DNA of 64,000 nucleotides from Drosophila persimilis. Lineage: Eukaryota; Arthropoda; Insecta; Diptera; Drosophilidae. The notes under the pieces are model-generated. The model saw nothing but the letters and a program-made list of their open reading frames with translations, made no database searches and had not been told where the DNA came from. Location of the stretch: NCBI RefSeq assembly GCF_003286085.1, contig NW_020825327.1:434001-498000 (forward strand). The letters are read 5' to 3'. The stretch's first letter is position 1; every line of letters begins with the position of its first letter. The position numbers and the translations under genes were made by a program. Of this stretch, positions 35,384-46,039 are shown piece after piece.

Positions 35384-37713
35384 GACATCGAAAGCATATT
35401 CTCAACCCAGAAAATACGAACTGTATAAACGTAACAATATTATGGAAATTGTAAAATGTGGCCGGAATGTGCAGATATAAATACTACGATCAATAAATGT
35501 TTAACCAAGAGCGAAAATTGTGGACGAACAATAATATTGAGGCACGAGGTACCAATGTATAGAGTCGGTTGCAACCGGCAGTTAAAAAAAAAAATATACC
35601 CTCGAAATGCAAGGTAGGGCGTTGTTGGCGTTCCATTAAGTTTTAGCGCGGCATCGAAAACTATCCCAACAAATACAACGCAAGCAACCGGTGGAGAAGC
35701 GAAAAAACGAAAGGAATGCACTGCTTCTTTTGCTTGCATGTATGTATGTATGGCTGTAAGTGGTATTTACCGCGGCTTCGGTTAACGAACCACCCTTTTG
35801 ACGAGAAACAACGGGTAAAACGGTATATAACTATGAAGGCATGAGTGAATATATATATGTATGCATATGTTCAAGTATATGCTAATTCAAAATGTATAAG
35901 TAGCCATAGACATATGTACATAAATATGTGCGGGGGATTCAAGTTCAAGATTATTAAGAAATAGCTACTGGATCACTTGGGTGTAACGTGTTGGTAGCGC
36001 GCCGGTTAAAACGGTGGTGGGAGCGTAACTAACTTATCTTAAGCGTTACGCTGCGGTGAACGCCGTGTGGATTGTGGATCTTCCGAGCGCACCGCCAAAC
36101 GCGCGACATCGAGTGCGCGGCAATTATCTACTGATGCCCTGAACAAAAAATATTCCGAAAATATCGACGTTCTGCCATGTTTAGCTCAGTCACTGGATCT
36201 TAAACTCATCGAAATCTTATAGCCGAAGGTCAAAGGAATTCTACCAACTGCAATCCGCCAACCTGAACTCAATTTTGGCAAGTGGTTTAAGAATTATTAA
36301 AATTATTGGCTCAAATCATATTGAAACGTTGGCAGGACCTTACTGACCCATGCCAGGCCGGGGTAAAGCAGCTCATACAGAACATATAACATAGGTTTTA
36401 ATTTGAGTTTCTTTTTTTGATTTTGTTCGAAAGCAACACTATTTCAATGAACAGCAGATATCTTGGGTAATTGTGTAAAGCCATGAAAAATAGAAGATGA
36501 ATGTAAATGTAACAAAATTTCATCAGGTTTCTAATTTCTTCTTAAATTTTAACATTGTAAAAAGGTATAACTTGTTCAATTTTGAATACCTGAAATGTCT
36601 CAAAAGGAGTATGTATTTTGAGTCGAAATTTTTGTTTTAATTTTTTTCTGCCATATTGAGTCAGTAAATTTTTATATCTAGTACTCGCAGAGTATAGGGG
36701 TATATTAGATAAGTGGTGAAAGTGGATGTGTGAAACGTCCAGAAGAAACCGTTTCCGACCCCATAATGTATATATATTCTTGATCAGCATCAAAAGCCAA
36801 GTCGATAGAGCCATATCTGTCTGTCCGTCCCTATGAGCGCCTAGTGCTCAGAGGCTATAAGAGCTAGAGCAACGACAGTTTGTATCGAGACTTCTGTGAC
36901 ATGTCACTGTTACAGGCCCCCACAAAGGTCGAAAATCTGTGGCATCCACAATTTCAAAGATACGAGAAAACGCTGAATCGTAGAGAATGATTATATCTTC
37001 TAGACTGCAAAATCTGAACTAGATCGTATAATTATTACAGCCAAAATGATGAAAAAAATTTCATTCTCTTCGCTCTGTCTCTCTCTAACACACAGGTTTC
37101 ATGGTCGGCTTTGCCTATTGCTAAAAGTGAGTTCCTAGATCTCAGAGACTATAAAAGCTAGAGCAACCAAATTTTTGATCCACACTCCTGTGATATCGGA
37201 TCTTGACGAGCTAGTTTCAAAATTTCAAAATTTGGTATCCACACTCCTGTTAGATGTCAGAGCTATACTGACTTAGTATCGGGTATAAATGTAGAGTTGC
37301 GGTCACCACAGCACCTCACAACGATCCTTTCCGTTTTTTTTTATTTTCTGAATCGAGGAATGTAGACAGAGAGTAACTCTTACTTTTAAATTTTACAATT
37401 ATGGGATCACAATATTTCAAACAAAATTTAAGCTCCATGGCGAACCAAGTTTAAGCTAAGAAAAACTATTCCTAGTCAATACGGCATGAGAACCCAATTC
37501 TTGGCCTGCTTGATCTGCCCATTCCTTACAATATACCAAAATATACCCATCATGTGTTTTGGATGGCCCCCTTTGGAATTCTGAAGCCGAAATTACCAAC
37601 CCTTCTCTGGACAGACATTCTTTGTTGTGGGGATGTGCATTTTACCGAATATTCGGTATTTTAATATTTTATTATTCTTATTAAAATGTTTATATACTAA
37701 CTGTTATTCGCAG

Positions 37714-38240
37714 AACATCAATTTGCAAAGTACCCAGCTAGCACAATAGCAGCATCGAGTATAGCCGCTTCAATGAGTGGGCTAAAATGGCATCTACGCA
37801 CAGGCCATAATCTTCCCTTTTTATTAGGTCTACTTACGGACTTAACCAGCATCGAACAAGTTTGTATAAGAAAGAGTGAAGTCCAAGGCATTGACTAAAT
37901 TTTATTTTTATATAAATAGGTTCAACTGCAAGAGTGTATGTTGCATATGGAGACCATTTTTGAAGAGCACAGTCGCAACCTACAGCCGTTTTTTGTTGAC
38001 ATTGAACCTCCTAACTCTGCAAAAATGTACTGCCAGAGACGTTATCAGACTCATCCAAACCAGCAATATCATCAGCAGCGCCCGCAACGCATGAGGCAAA
38101 TGCCAATACCCTCCTTAACATTTACTACTGCTGACGCCAACGCTGATCAAAATTGCTTTAAGGCTACCCTACCCTATCGGACGCAAACATTTAAGATTCT
38201 AGGGCAGGCTAAAAATGAGTTACAAGACATACAATTTTGA
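37714..38240 (+). CDS. CycD: Cyclin D terminal two exons, copy 5
   Basis: Exons 37714-37859 and 37920-38240. Acceptor, intron and stop are intact, and the protein is the same as in the other four copies, although this unit is the most diverged in its noncoding parts. This is the last complete cassette in the window. Confidence 0.85.
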
Positions 38241-39735
38241 GAAAAGTATTTTTTGAGCCATTATACTAAATATTAGTATTTAAATATATATTAGTTTCCT
38301 CCAAGTCCTTGTAAATTAAATTACACATAAAAAAGAAGAATACATAATAATTGACGTTATTAAATTTTTTTTTTAAGTCTATTTATACAAAACGAAATTT
38401 TCTTTATATGGCCTCTATACTTCGATTTTTGTTGTTTAACTAGCCGGCCCTGCCTCGTTTTGCTGTGGCGCTCATTGTGGTTGCACGGATAAGAAATGTA
38501 GACAACTCAGTTGATTGTTTCTTGATGGAGAATATAAAGAGTTTTGACCTGATCTCCGACTATGGCAATGGATTCTCCGCTAATACGGCTACTACGGCTA
38601 GTATTAAAAAAAAAAAATAAAAAATACATTTTTTCGGGAGTGTTTTCGTATAAACCTTCTCCTGGAAAATTTAAACAGCTGAAAACCAAATGAGACAAAT
38701 CGGCTCAGCCATTCTCAATTTATGAGATCACGTAAATTTTTTTACTCCATTTATATATACATACCGATTTATTAGTATGGGTAATTATGTAACGAATTAC
38801 ATTTAATACAACGTATTGGTACAATAAATTATGATAAAATGCGCTGAACCGGACCGACTGTAAAAAAATTGTTAAAAAATATTTTTCTCTATACTACATA
38901 TGCAGACACCAGAAGACCTGATCAAACTTTTCTCTGTACCAGATGAAAAAAACCAACATATTGGCAGTATTGGCTGTAAATGCGCAAAATTACAAGGACA
39001 ATTGTCTTCCGACGCTTAAAAAATTTGTTGATAGGTATTATGCGAATGATAATAGCGTCTGCTCATTATGCCAGAAAACTCTGAAGCCTCTTGGCCACTT
39101 TTTTTTTTGCTTGTTTTGGGTTCAGATCCTCCCATATATATGGGAATACCTTCTTGGTTTTTCGGCAAATTCTTGGCGGAATTTCCGAAAATCCGTAATC
39201 ACAGGAAAAGCCGTATGTTATATTACGTGTAGACTAACCACATATAATCGCACAACTCGAAGCCGTTGGATAAACCTTTCTTTTCTAAGTGTTTTCCTTG
39301 ACTGTTTTCACAATGTAGCATTTCTCATACCATGCGTCCGTTTTTTCAACGTTACACTGTTTATTTCTAACATTCTCGCAACATTGTGGGTTTTTTCAAC
39401 ATTTCTCTGTTTATTTCAAACATTGTCGCAACTTTGTCTCATCTGAAGAAGACTGAACACCACTATCCTTGATCTGCTTCCCACTCATTTGTTAAGCACT
39501 TAACAAAGCATTGAGTTCGTGCCTAAGCTGCAAAACCTGCAAATGTGCCTCAGTTAAGGCCAGCTATTTACAAAAAGGGATATAAGTCAAAAAACATCGA
39601 CTGCTTAATATTAAAAATCAAGGTATCCGAAAATATAAAGAAGTCTTATCGCTATGGTCATGATTATTTTTTGTAAAAATAGCTTCTAGTCTAGTAAAAA
39701 ACATGAAAAATTTAAGTTGGTCAGACTCACTTCAC

Positions 39736-40400
39736 TAATTAAGAAACTAAGCATGCATTCAAAATACAAATACAAATACCACTACAATTTCTAATTACTA
39801 GAAAGGTGTGTAAGGTTAAGGTGTGTGAGTAACTTAATAAGAGGAAGAGATTTAGTGGGGGAAATAATATGGTAGAGGGAATTATAATCCAAGCATAAGA
39901 CCCTAAACGGTTCATGCAAGGAATAATTCGATCTACAAAGTGGAAGGAACAACGCTATAACAGTTCTAGTGAGTCTAATAGGAATCGTGAAGTTTATGCG
40001 GCCTGTCTATGTCACCCCTGATCAAGTTGTGCACAAAAATCACACCAAGAATTTTCGTACGGCTAACTAAGGATGGGAGGTTTACTTATAGCAGTCTACT
40101 AGAGTAAGATGGAAGTCTCACACCCGTATCCCAGTTAAGGCCCCGCAGAGCAAAGAGTAAAGAGTTTTTCTGTACTGATTCTATACGGTCCTGGTGTACT
40201 TTGTACGAACTAGCGAGGTATAGAGAGTCTTTGTTATATATGGGTCGTCAAATTCTTTTGACCACCTCTTTATAAACCGAAGTACGCCCATGGCCATATT
40301 TACCATTGTCGACATGTGTTTAGAAAACTTTAGCTTGGCGTCTAATATAACACCAATATCATCCACCAGGGTAATTTTCTCAAGAGAACCACCACATAGG
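39736..40400 (-). pseudogene. LINE C 3' fragment, unit 5
   Basis: Same fragment as in unit 1; the open part is 40181-40405. It carries ILDAKLKFS where units 1-4 have ILRAKLKFS; the Asp form is the usual residue in related elements, so this copy looks less mutated here. Confidence 0.75.
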
Positions 40401-40468
40401 GCCAATTCCGGAATAACGTAGGTTGCGGCATTTAGTTGTAAGCCCGGCTTAGTCAGAGAGCGGATGGA
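40400..40468 (+). repeat. CycD array unit 6, first fragment
   Basis: It matches the start of units 1-4 up to CGGATGGA at 40468 and is then cut by the 3' end of LOA-like element A2. It retains the 45 bases missing in unit 5. Confidence 0.85.
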
Positions 40469-40628
40469 GGTGGTTAGGTTAGGTTTAGGCGGCAGCCGGG
40501 AGGGGGGGGGGGGGGATAAGAGCCTCCCGCCCCCAAGCTCACTTTGACCTATAAACAGGTCCGTTGTGTTGCCGCATGGGCATGTGCCCCTTCGCGTTGT
40601 CCGAACCGTGAGAGCATACTACTGCAGG

Positions 40629-41435
40629 TTAAGGGCAGTCCCATCCGGTGGCTTGGATGTATTTGGACAAGGTCCCTGGTTTGATTACGGACAGGTCCGA
40701 AATGTCCGTGAGGAAAGTGGCCCCGAGAATACGAAGACGACGATTTCCAAGGGCTGGGAAGTGGCAGAAGAAGTGGGGGACCGATTCCTCCTCCTCCTCG
40801 TCGCGACAACTCCTGCAGAAGTCGTTATGAGGGATTGACAGTCTAGAGGCGTGAGTGCCGATCTGCCAGTGTCCCGTAATGGCTCTAGTAACTGCAGAGC
40901 ACTGTGCTCTGCTGAGTTTATACAGCTCTGCTGAGCGCTTCTTCGATCGATATGGCCATATCAATCTTGACACTTTACAGGAAACGGTTTGCTGCCATCT
41001 CCTATTGGCATTTTGCTCGAACAATTCGTGCGTTAGGAGCCTGCACGTAGCCAAGGGCATCGCTACTTGCTCCCTCTCCGATAGGAGAGGAATCGTAGTA
41101 CCCTGCCTGGCTAGCTCGTCGGCGGCGTCATTCCCCTCGATGTCCCTGTGGCCGGGGACCCATATAAGGAAGAGATCTAACTGCTCTGCGATCTCGTGCA
41201 GAGACCTGCGGCAGTCATTTACAGTCGCTGAGTTCGACGATTTTGAGCCTAGAGCTTTGATAGCTGCTTGGCTGTCCGAGAAGACGCACACTAAGTGCGT
41301 ATCTAGGAGTAGTTTGGAGACGATCGAAATGGCCTCCTTGATGGCTTCAACCTCCGCTTGGAACACACTACAGTGATCCGGGAGCCTGAAGCAATGACTG
41401 ATGTTCAGCTCGCTGCAGTAGACTCCGCCTCCCAC
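40629..41435 (-). CDS. RNase H and C-terminal tail of A2, open frame
   Basis: This 268-residue open frame starts within RNase H. The first part has GGGVYCSELNISH; the TDGSK motif lies just upstream in the adjoining frame region. It continues with the second acidic region (VFQAEVEAIKEAI), VFSDSQAAIKAL, and WVPGHRDIEGNDAADELARQ with the last catalytic aspartate. The remainder corresponds to the conserved LOA/R1-type C-terminus with a Cys/His-rich region (CRSCRDEEEEESVPHFFCHF). The role would be removal of RNA from RNA/DNA hybrids during retrotransposition. It lacks its own start and would be part of ORF2. Confidence 0.7.
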   Translation of the reverse strand: MGGGVYCSELNISHCFRLPDHCSVFQAEVEAIKEAISIVSKLLLDTHLVCVFSDSQAAIKALGSKSSNSATVNDCRRSLHEIAEQLDLFLIWVPGHRDIEGNDAADELARQGTTIPLLSEREQVAMPLATCRLLTHELFEQNANRRWQQTVSCKVSRLIWPYRSKKRSAELYKLSRAQCSAVTRAITGHWQIGTHASRLSIPHNDFCRSCRDEEEEESVPHFFCHFPALGNRRLRILGATFLTDISDLSVIKPGTLSKYIQATGWDCP

Positions 41436-41443
41436 GCGGCCGT

Positions 41444-43162
41444 CTAGCTTTGAGCCATCAGTGTAGAAGTGGACCGCATTTGCAGGTCCTGGTTCGCCCC
41501 CTGGTTCTCCCAGTCCTCCCTAGATGGGATTGATACCTGGAAGGGCGTCGAGAGGTGATCACTGGGGATACAGTAATCTGTCCTCTCTGGTAATTGCGGG
41601 AGTCTCATCAGGATTCCCGAGTGCCCAACCGCGGATGCTTTCCACAGTCTGGCTTCTCTCATTCTGAATGCGGAAAGTGTTGCCACTTTCTTTCCCATGA
41701 GATCCACAGGGAGGAGGTCCAGTACAGTATCCAGGGCTTCCCCTGGAGTAGTGCGTAGCCCGCCAGTTATGCATAGCTCTGCCATGCGTTGAACTCTGCT
41801 GAGTTTATTGAGGCCTGTCCTTTTGTCCAAGGCTGGCCACCATACCACCACTCCATAGAGCATGATTGGTCGTATGATGGCGGTGTAGAGCCACCGAACT
41901 ATATAGGGGGTCATTCCCCATTTTAGTCCGATGGCTTTCCTGCAAGTATAGAGGGCCACTGTGGCCTTCTTTACTCTATCCTCTATGCTCAATTTCCAAT
42001 CGAGCTTTCTATCGAGGATTAGGCCAAGATACTTGGCGTTGTTGCTGAAGACTAGCGTTTCCCCACATAGTCTTGGGGGAATCAGTGCCGGAACTTTGTA
42101 CTTCCTAGTGAAAAGCACCAGTTCCGTTTTAGACGGGTTGACGCCTAACCCGCATTTGTCTGCCCATTTCGACATTTTCGTGAGAGTACTTGTCATGCAC
42201 TCACACAACGTCTGCGGAAATTTTCCGGAGAATGCTATGGCAACGTCGTCCGCGTACGCCACCACCCGGCAGCCACCCCCCTCTATCTCCCGCAGCAGTG
42301 TGTTCACTGCCACGTTCCATAGATCTATGGATTCCTCATTAAGGACGAGGATAATCTGGCGCCTCTGCCCTTGGATATCCTCCACCTTTGCCACCTTCCA
42401 ATCGGCTGTAGGAAGGTGGGGGTTGAAGACCTGCAGTAACCTGAGGATCTTCTTAGGCTCTGCAGGCTTAGCCGAGACCCACGCTCTGGCTCTCGGGCGA
42501 CTAGGGACATCTTCCCACTTCACGGCCTCCAGTTTCGCCCCTGGATAGACCTCTTTTAGGGCCGCCACCGCCTTCATGTAGAGGGCCGCAGAGCGAGCGT
42601 CTTGGCAGGCGATGGCTTTCACCTTGCCTTGATGCCACCCTGCGTCCTCACACTTTGGCGGTGGTCCGCCGTTCTCCTCCAGTTCCAGTAGGAACCGGTC
42701 CTGGAGCTCGTTCTCCACCAGGTGCCACTTATCGCGAGGGACATGGCCGTCCTCGGCGCCCCTGTCCAGGACGCCGATCAGGGTCTTGCCCCTCGCCACC
42801 TCAGCGAACGACCGGTTCGTGAGGTGGGTCTTCACCCGCTTGGCTTGCTGGGCTTGGCCTGGCTGATTTGCGGGGTCCTCCGCTGAGCGTTGCCGCTTGT
42901 TGGGGGCCTTGGCTGCGCCCTTTCCGGCTTTGGCTGGCTGGAACAGAGGAAGGATTGAGCAGGCCCACAGCCTCTGCTCCTTTCCTTCGGCTGACGCCTT
43001 GAAATTCGGGTCTTCGTTGGACAGGATGAAAGCCGCTCGTCTCCTGTCCTGGTACGACGGCTTTCCTCCCCGTGGTGCAGAGACGCTGCCCGCCGGGGCT
43101 CCCAAGGGTTCTTCGGTCCCGGTGCGCTTACCAGCCGCGATTACGTTCTGCTTGGCAGCCAC
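41444..43162 (-). CDS. In-frame gag/reverse transcriptase fusion of A2 (deletion derivative)
   Basis: This 572-residue open frame has two parts. Residues 1 to about 280 are gag: a lysine-rich N-terminus, then a DUF4780-like region (FAEVARGKTLIGVLDRG, WHLVENELQDRFLLELE, LQVFNPHLPTADWKVAKVED, and ILVLNEESIDL). At about residue 280 (position about 42325) it switches without a stop to reverse transcriptase just before the catalytic motif (VVAYADDVAIAFSGKFP) and runs through KTELVLFTRKYKVP, NNAKYLGLILDRKLDW and VVWWPALDKRT. Motifs A and B and the endonuclease are gone, so it cannot be an active polymerase. The join sits at ATAGATCTATGG and looks like a microhomology deletion. Confidence 0.75.
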   Translation of the reverse strand: MAAKQNVIAAGKRTGTEEPLGAPAGSVSAPRGGKPSYQDRRRAAFILSNEDPNFKASAEGKEQRLWACSILPLFQPAKAGKGAAKAPNKRQRSAEDPANQPGQAQQAKRVKTHLTNRSFAEVARGKTLIGVLDRGAEDGHVPRDKWHLVENELQDRFLLELEENGGPPPKCEDAGWHQGKVKAIACQDARSAALYMKAVAALKEVYPGAKLEAVKWEDVPSRPRARAWVSAKPAEPKKILRLLQVFNPHLPTADWKVAKVEDIQGQRRQIILVLNEESIDLWNVAVNTLLREIEGGGCRVVAYADDVAIAFSGKFPQTLCECMTSTLTKMSKWADKCGLGVNPSKTELVLFTRKYKVPALIPPRLCGETLVFSNNAKYLGLILDRKLDWKLSIEDRVKKATVALYTCRKAIGLKWGMTPYIVRWLYTAIIRPIMLYGVVVWWPALDKRTGLNKLSRVQRMAELCITGGLRTTPGEALDTVLDLLPVDLMGKKVATLSAFRMREARLWKASAVGHSGILMRLPQLPERTDYCIPSDHLSTPFQVSIPSREDWENQGANQDLQMRSTSTLMAQS

Positions 43163-43418
43163 CCCGGTATCCGCTTCGCCCTTGGAGCCACCCGACTTGG
43201 AAGGACCCGATTGGCTTTTCGGGCCTCCCCTCCGCGGCGGCTGCTGCCTGAAGACGGTGGACCGACTCAGTCTCCTTCCCCGTCTTCTTTGGACCCGGTT
43301 TCTCAGGCGCTGGTGCAGAGGGATTGGCTTGTCCCTCCGGTACTTTAAGAGGAGTACCGAGCTCCTTTGCGGTTTTGTTTGTTTTTATATATTTATTATT
43401 TGGCATAGTAATTCCCAC
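43128..43418 (-). pseudogene. 5' part of gag (ORF1) of A2 in a shifted frame
   Basis: A 96-residue frame (KTNKTAKELGTPLKVPEGQ and following) lies between the leader and the main gag frame and overlaps it by 35 bases. The copy at 58477-58767 has the same arrangement. The gag start may therefore carry an ancestral frameshift in both copies, or this part may not be translated. Not decided. Confidence 0.4.
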
Positions 43419-43890
43419 GAGTAGGCGGGAAGGGGATGGTCACCCGAGGCATAGCCCGCTTGTCCCGGGAAGCCTGATTTAAACTGGAGGTCGGCAGGTA
43501 TCCAGAGTCCGCATATTAGCGACCGGGCACCCCCCCGGCCATGCATCCCTCGGCATATAACAGTGTCACCTTGGATTGGGGTAATTTCACTGAGAGTTTT
43601 CTTCTCTCCGCCCGACTACCATTCGCCAGCATCCTAGCAGAGACATGACCGTGCTAGGACCTGTTTCCAGCCGCCCTCACGGGGAGAGTATAGTCGCACT
43701 TCCACCGGTGTGCACAGTTACGGCGGGTGACGGTTCGCTCGCAACCCTCTGTGTCCTAGGGGGGGGTGTGAGACGCAGACCGCACCGGGTATTACTAACT
43801 GGCGCGGCTGCGCCTTAGTTCCGAGTTCACAGTTGTGCGAGCCGACCCGTCATCCGTTTGTCCCCCTGTAGCACCCGATGGCTGACGGCC

Positions 43891-43955
43891 TTCGTTACGT
43901 TACACACATCCACTTTTACCACAAATCTAATATACCCCAATATTCATTTTGAGCT
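43891..43955 (-). repeat. Dispersed repeat DR, short 5' end fragment
   Basis: This is the reverse complement of the first about 60 bases of DR (ACGTTACACACATCCACTTT, CTAATATACCCC). It is squeezed between the 5' end of A2 and the 5' end of LOA-like element B. Confidence 0.55.
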
Positions 43956-44197
43956 GGCAAAAACCCTCTAGCTGAACCCTCCACGAGGGTGCCGGCTGGG
44001 CAATGGACACTGCATTATCCCGGGCGAGGATAATGCAATGTCGCTTGCCTTGCCCGGGGTAATGCAGTGTCTAGCTAAGGCTATGGTCCATCGTCTTCCG
44101 GATCTAAAGTCGGGGGAACTGAACCAAGGCCAGGCAGAAAACGCTAGGGGGTGGTCCCCCCGAAAAACATTAACCGGTATGTACCTTCGGGCCAAAT

Positions 44198-46039
44198 ATG
44201 GAGGCAGATAAGGAGCAAGCACGGGTTGGGATGTCAACCCAAACGTCGGTGGAAAGCGTGACTGCTACCACCGGCGGGCACGGGGAGGAGCAATCCTCTC
44301 TGCGTGTCGCCAGCGGTCACACCTCGGGCATGGCGGGAGCAGGTCATGTCAGTTGTAATACTACTGCCACTAAAACGACGCGTTGGAGGGTGAGCCGCGC
44401 GGGTGCCGTTGTCGACGCAGACTCGGACCTGGAGAGCGTGCTATCCATAAGCAAGACCGAAGAGGAAAGCCTTCTCCGCTCGCCGGAACCAGGTACCAGC
44501 TCCCTGCGTAGGGAAGGGCCGAAGCGTTCCAGGGAGGGGATGAAGGCAAAAGCTCAGTATAAGGCGGCCCTCAAGTTACTGAGCCGGCTCCGGGGCAAGG
44601 CGGATATCTCCCAAGAGGAGAAGTCCAAGCTAGCCTGGGCTGAGCAACGGGTACAGGAGGGCCGCGAACACTACGCGCAGTTGCCCCAGATGAAGGCAAC
44701 AAACGGTGGATTCGCCAACAAGGTGGAGGAGATGTTGGTCACCAAGAAGCAACGCTCGATCGAGAGTGCTGCCAAAGACACTCCGGCGAGCAAGCGGCAA
44801 CGCGGGCCCAAGGTGGCCATCCCCCAGCCAAAGACGAGGAAGCCGAGACAGAAGGCCATGAGCGAGGTGTCCAAGATACATCTCATTGTGGCCTTGATCG
44901 ATCGCAGCGACGAGAACGGGAAGATGACGGCGGCGCAGTGGAAGTTAGTCCACGCGCAGCTCGTCGAGGCACTGTTCTCGCGAATGGAGGAGGACCCTAG
45001 CGCTCCCATGCCCACGTTCGATGGAGCGGGATGGCTGAACGGGGTCAAAATCCTCAAGTGCAACGACGACCCAACGCGGCAGTGGCTGGTGCAGAAGGTG
45101 CCCCTACTGGAAGCTCTGTGGGAGGGGGCCAAGCTGGAGGTGGTAGACAGGGAGCTGATCCCGTCCATACCAAAGGCGAAGGTGCTCTTCCCCATTGCTG
45201 TCCAGGGGGAGCGAGCACTGAAGCTGCTGCAGAGGCAAGATCCGGACGTGCCAACGGCTGACTGGAAGGTTCTGCACGCCCGTAGCCCATTACCCAACGA
45301 GGGGGGCCAGCACGTGATCCTCCAGATCAGCAAGGAGGCGGAGGACATCTTGTATCCCAAGTTCGGGAAGATGGCGTGGGGCGTAGGTAGCGTATACCTA
45401 CGGCTGAAAAAGCGCCACCCCGAGGATAAAGATGCGCACACCCTCCAGACAGGCGAGGTCGAGAAGGACCTAGGTCTGGAGACCAACTCTGTTTCCGGAC
45501 TAAAGTCCTCAAATTACAGCCTTCTCTACTCAACATCGGTAAGCAGGAACAGAACCGCCGTACTCGTACGGAAGGGAATCCATGCTCATCTTATGTCTCA
45601 TTACAGCACGGATGACCTGACGGTGGTGATGCTGGAGAGCGAGGAAAAGCGCCTAATGGCAGCTTCCTGCTACATGCCACACGACAGGCCCGCCCCACCG
45701 GAAGAACTTAGGAGTCTGGTGACAGAAGCCGGCTCCAAAAATCTGCAACTCCTCATTGGCGCAGACGCCAACGCCCATCACAATGTGTGGGGAAGCCCCG
45801 ACATCAACGATAGAGGTGAGTCACTCCTAGACTTTATCTTATCCACTAACTTAGACGTAGCAAACGTGGGGGAGGAACACACCTTCGTGGGTGCCACCTC
45901 GTCAAACGTGCTAGACCTAACTCTTGTCACGGGAAAGAATACCTTGGTATCTAACTGGAGAGTCCTCGAAAGACCATCCTTCTCAGACCATAAGTACATT
46001 CAGTTCAAGTGCGAATTCAAACACACTTTTCGAAGATAA
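44198..46039 (+). CDS. Element B gag fused in frame to endonuclease
   Basis: 613 residues starting at the first good ATG after the leader. Residues 1 to about 225 are charged and low in complexity, with coiled-coil potential. About 225-410 is a DUF4780-like gag domain (WKLVHAQLVEALFSRM, PTADWKVLHARSPLP, GGQHVILQISKEAEDI). At about 426 (position 45475) it passes without a stop into an endonuclease lacking its N-terminus. Visible parts are SCYMPHDRPAPPEE, LLIGADANAHHNVWGS with the D-x-N pair, and RPSFSDHKYIQF with the catalytic SDH. The QEP motif with the catalytic glutamate is missing. It is a deletion product and unlikely to nick DNA. Confidence 0.75.
   Translation: MEADKEQARVGMSTQTSVESVTATTGGHGEEQSSLRVASGHTSGMAGAGHVSCNTTATKTTRWRVSRAGAVVDADSDLESVLSISKTEEESLLRSPEPGTSSLRREGPKRSREGMKAKAQYKAALKLLSRLRGKADISQEEKSKLAWAEQRVQEGREHYAQLPQMKATNGGFANKVEEMLVTKKQRSIESAAKDTPASKRQRGPKVAIPQPKTRKPRQKAMSEVSKIHLIVALIDRSDENGKMTAAQWKLVHAQLVEALFSRMEEDPSAPMPTFDGAGWLNGVKILKCNDDPTRQWLVQKVPLLEALWEGAKLEVVDRELIPSIPKAKVLFPIAVQGERALKLLQRQDPDVPTADWKVLHARSPLPNEGGQHVILQISKEAEDILYPKFGKMAWGVGSVYLRLKKRHPEDKDAHTLQTGEVEKDLGLETNSVSGLKSSNYSLLYSTSVSRNRTAVLVRKGIHAHLMSHYSTDDLTVVMLESEEKRLMAASCYMPHDRPAPPEELRSLVTEAGSKNLQLLIGADANAHHNVWGSPDINDRGESLLDFILSTNLDVANVGEEHTFVGATSSNVLDLTLVTGKNTLVSNWRVLERPSFSDHKYIQFKCEFKHTFRR

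Larger units (their letters stand above)
34852..40399 (+). repeat. CycD array unit 5
   Basis: 5548 bp, the shortest unit. It lacks about 45 bases after 34877, about 110 bases at about 37228 (inside DR) and about 30 bases at about 39563. It shares some variants with unit 1 (GCCATGTTTAGC, GGTTTTAATTTGAG). Parts: BEL gag start 35117-35383 (minus), Tc1 relic from 36151, DR from 36682, CycD exons 37714-38240, LINE C fragment 39736-40400 (minus). A partial unit 6 starts at 40400. Confidence 0.88.
40470..43890 (-). mobile_element. LOA-like non-LTR retrotransposon, copy A2
   Basis: This minus-strand element has the same 5' end as A1 (GGCCGTCAGCCATCGGGTGC at 43890) and the same 3' tail (plus strand GGTTAGGTTAGGTTTAGGCGG from 40473). 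The 5' leader is 43420-43890, followed by gag, the end of reverse transcriptase and RNase H. About 2 kb covering the end of gag, the endonuclease and the first half of reverse transcriptase is deleted at about 42325, leaving an in-frame gag/RT fusion. The 3' UTR contains a run of about 14 G (plus strand, about 40502-40516). Its frames are less broken than those of A1. Confidence 0.8.

Noticed and set aside
38943..39446. 167-residue open frame in unit 5
   Set aside because: The same region in other units is split by homopolymer length changes, giving frames of 85, 90 and 126 residues. The frame is not conserved.
10366..40468. Array as a CRISPR-like or bacterial repeat system
   Set aside because: Units are 5.7 kb, contain spliced eukaryotic exons and transposons, and have no short repeat/spacer structure.
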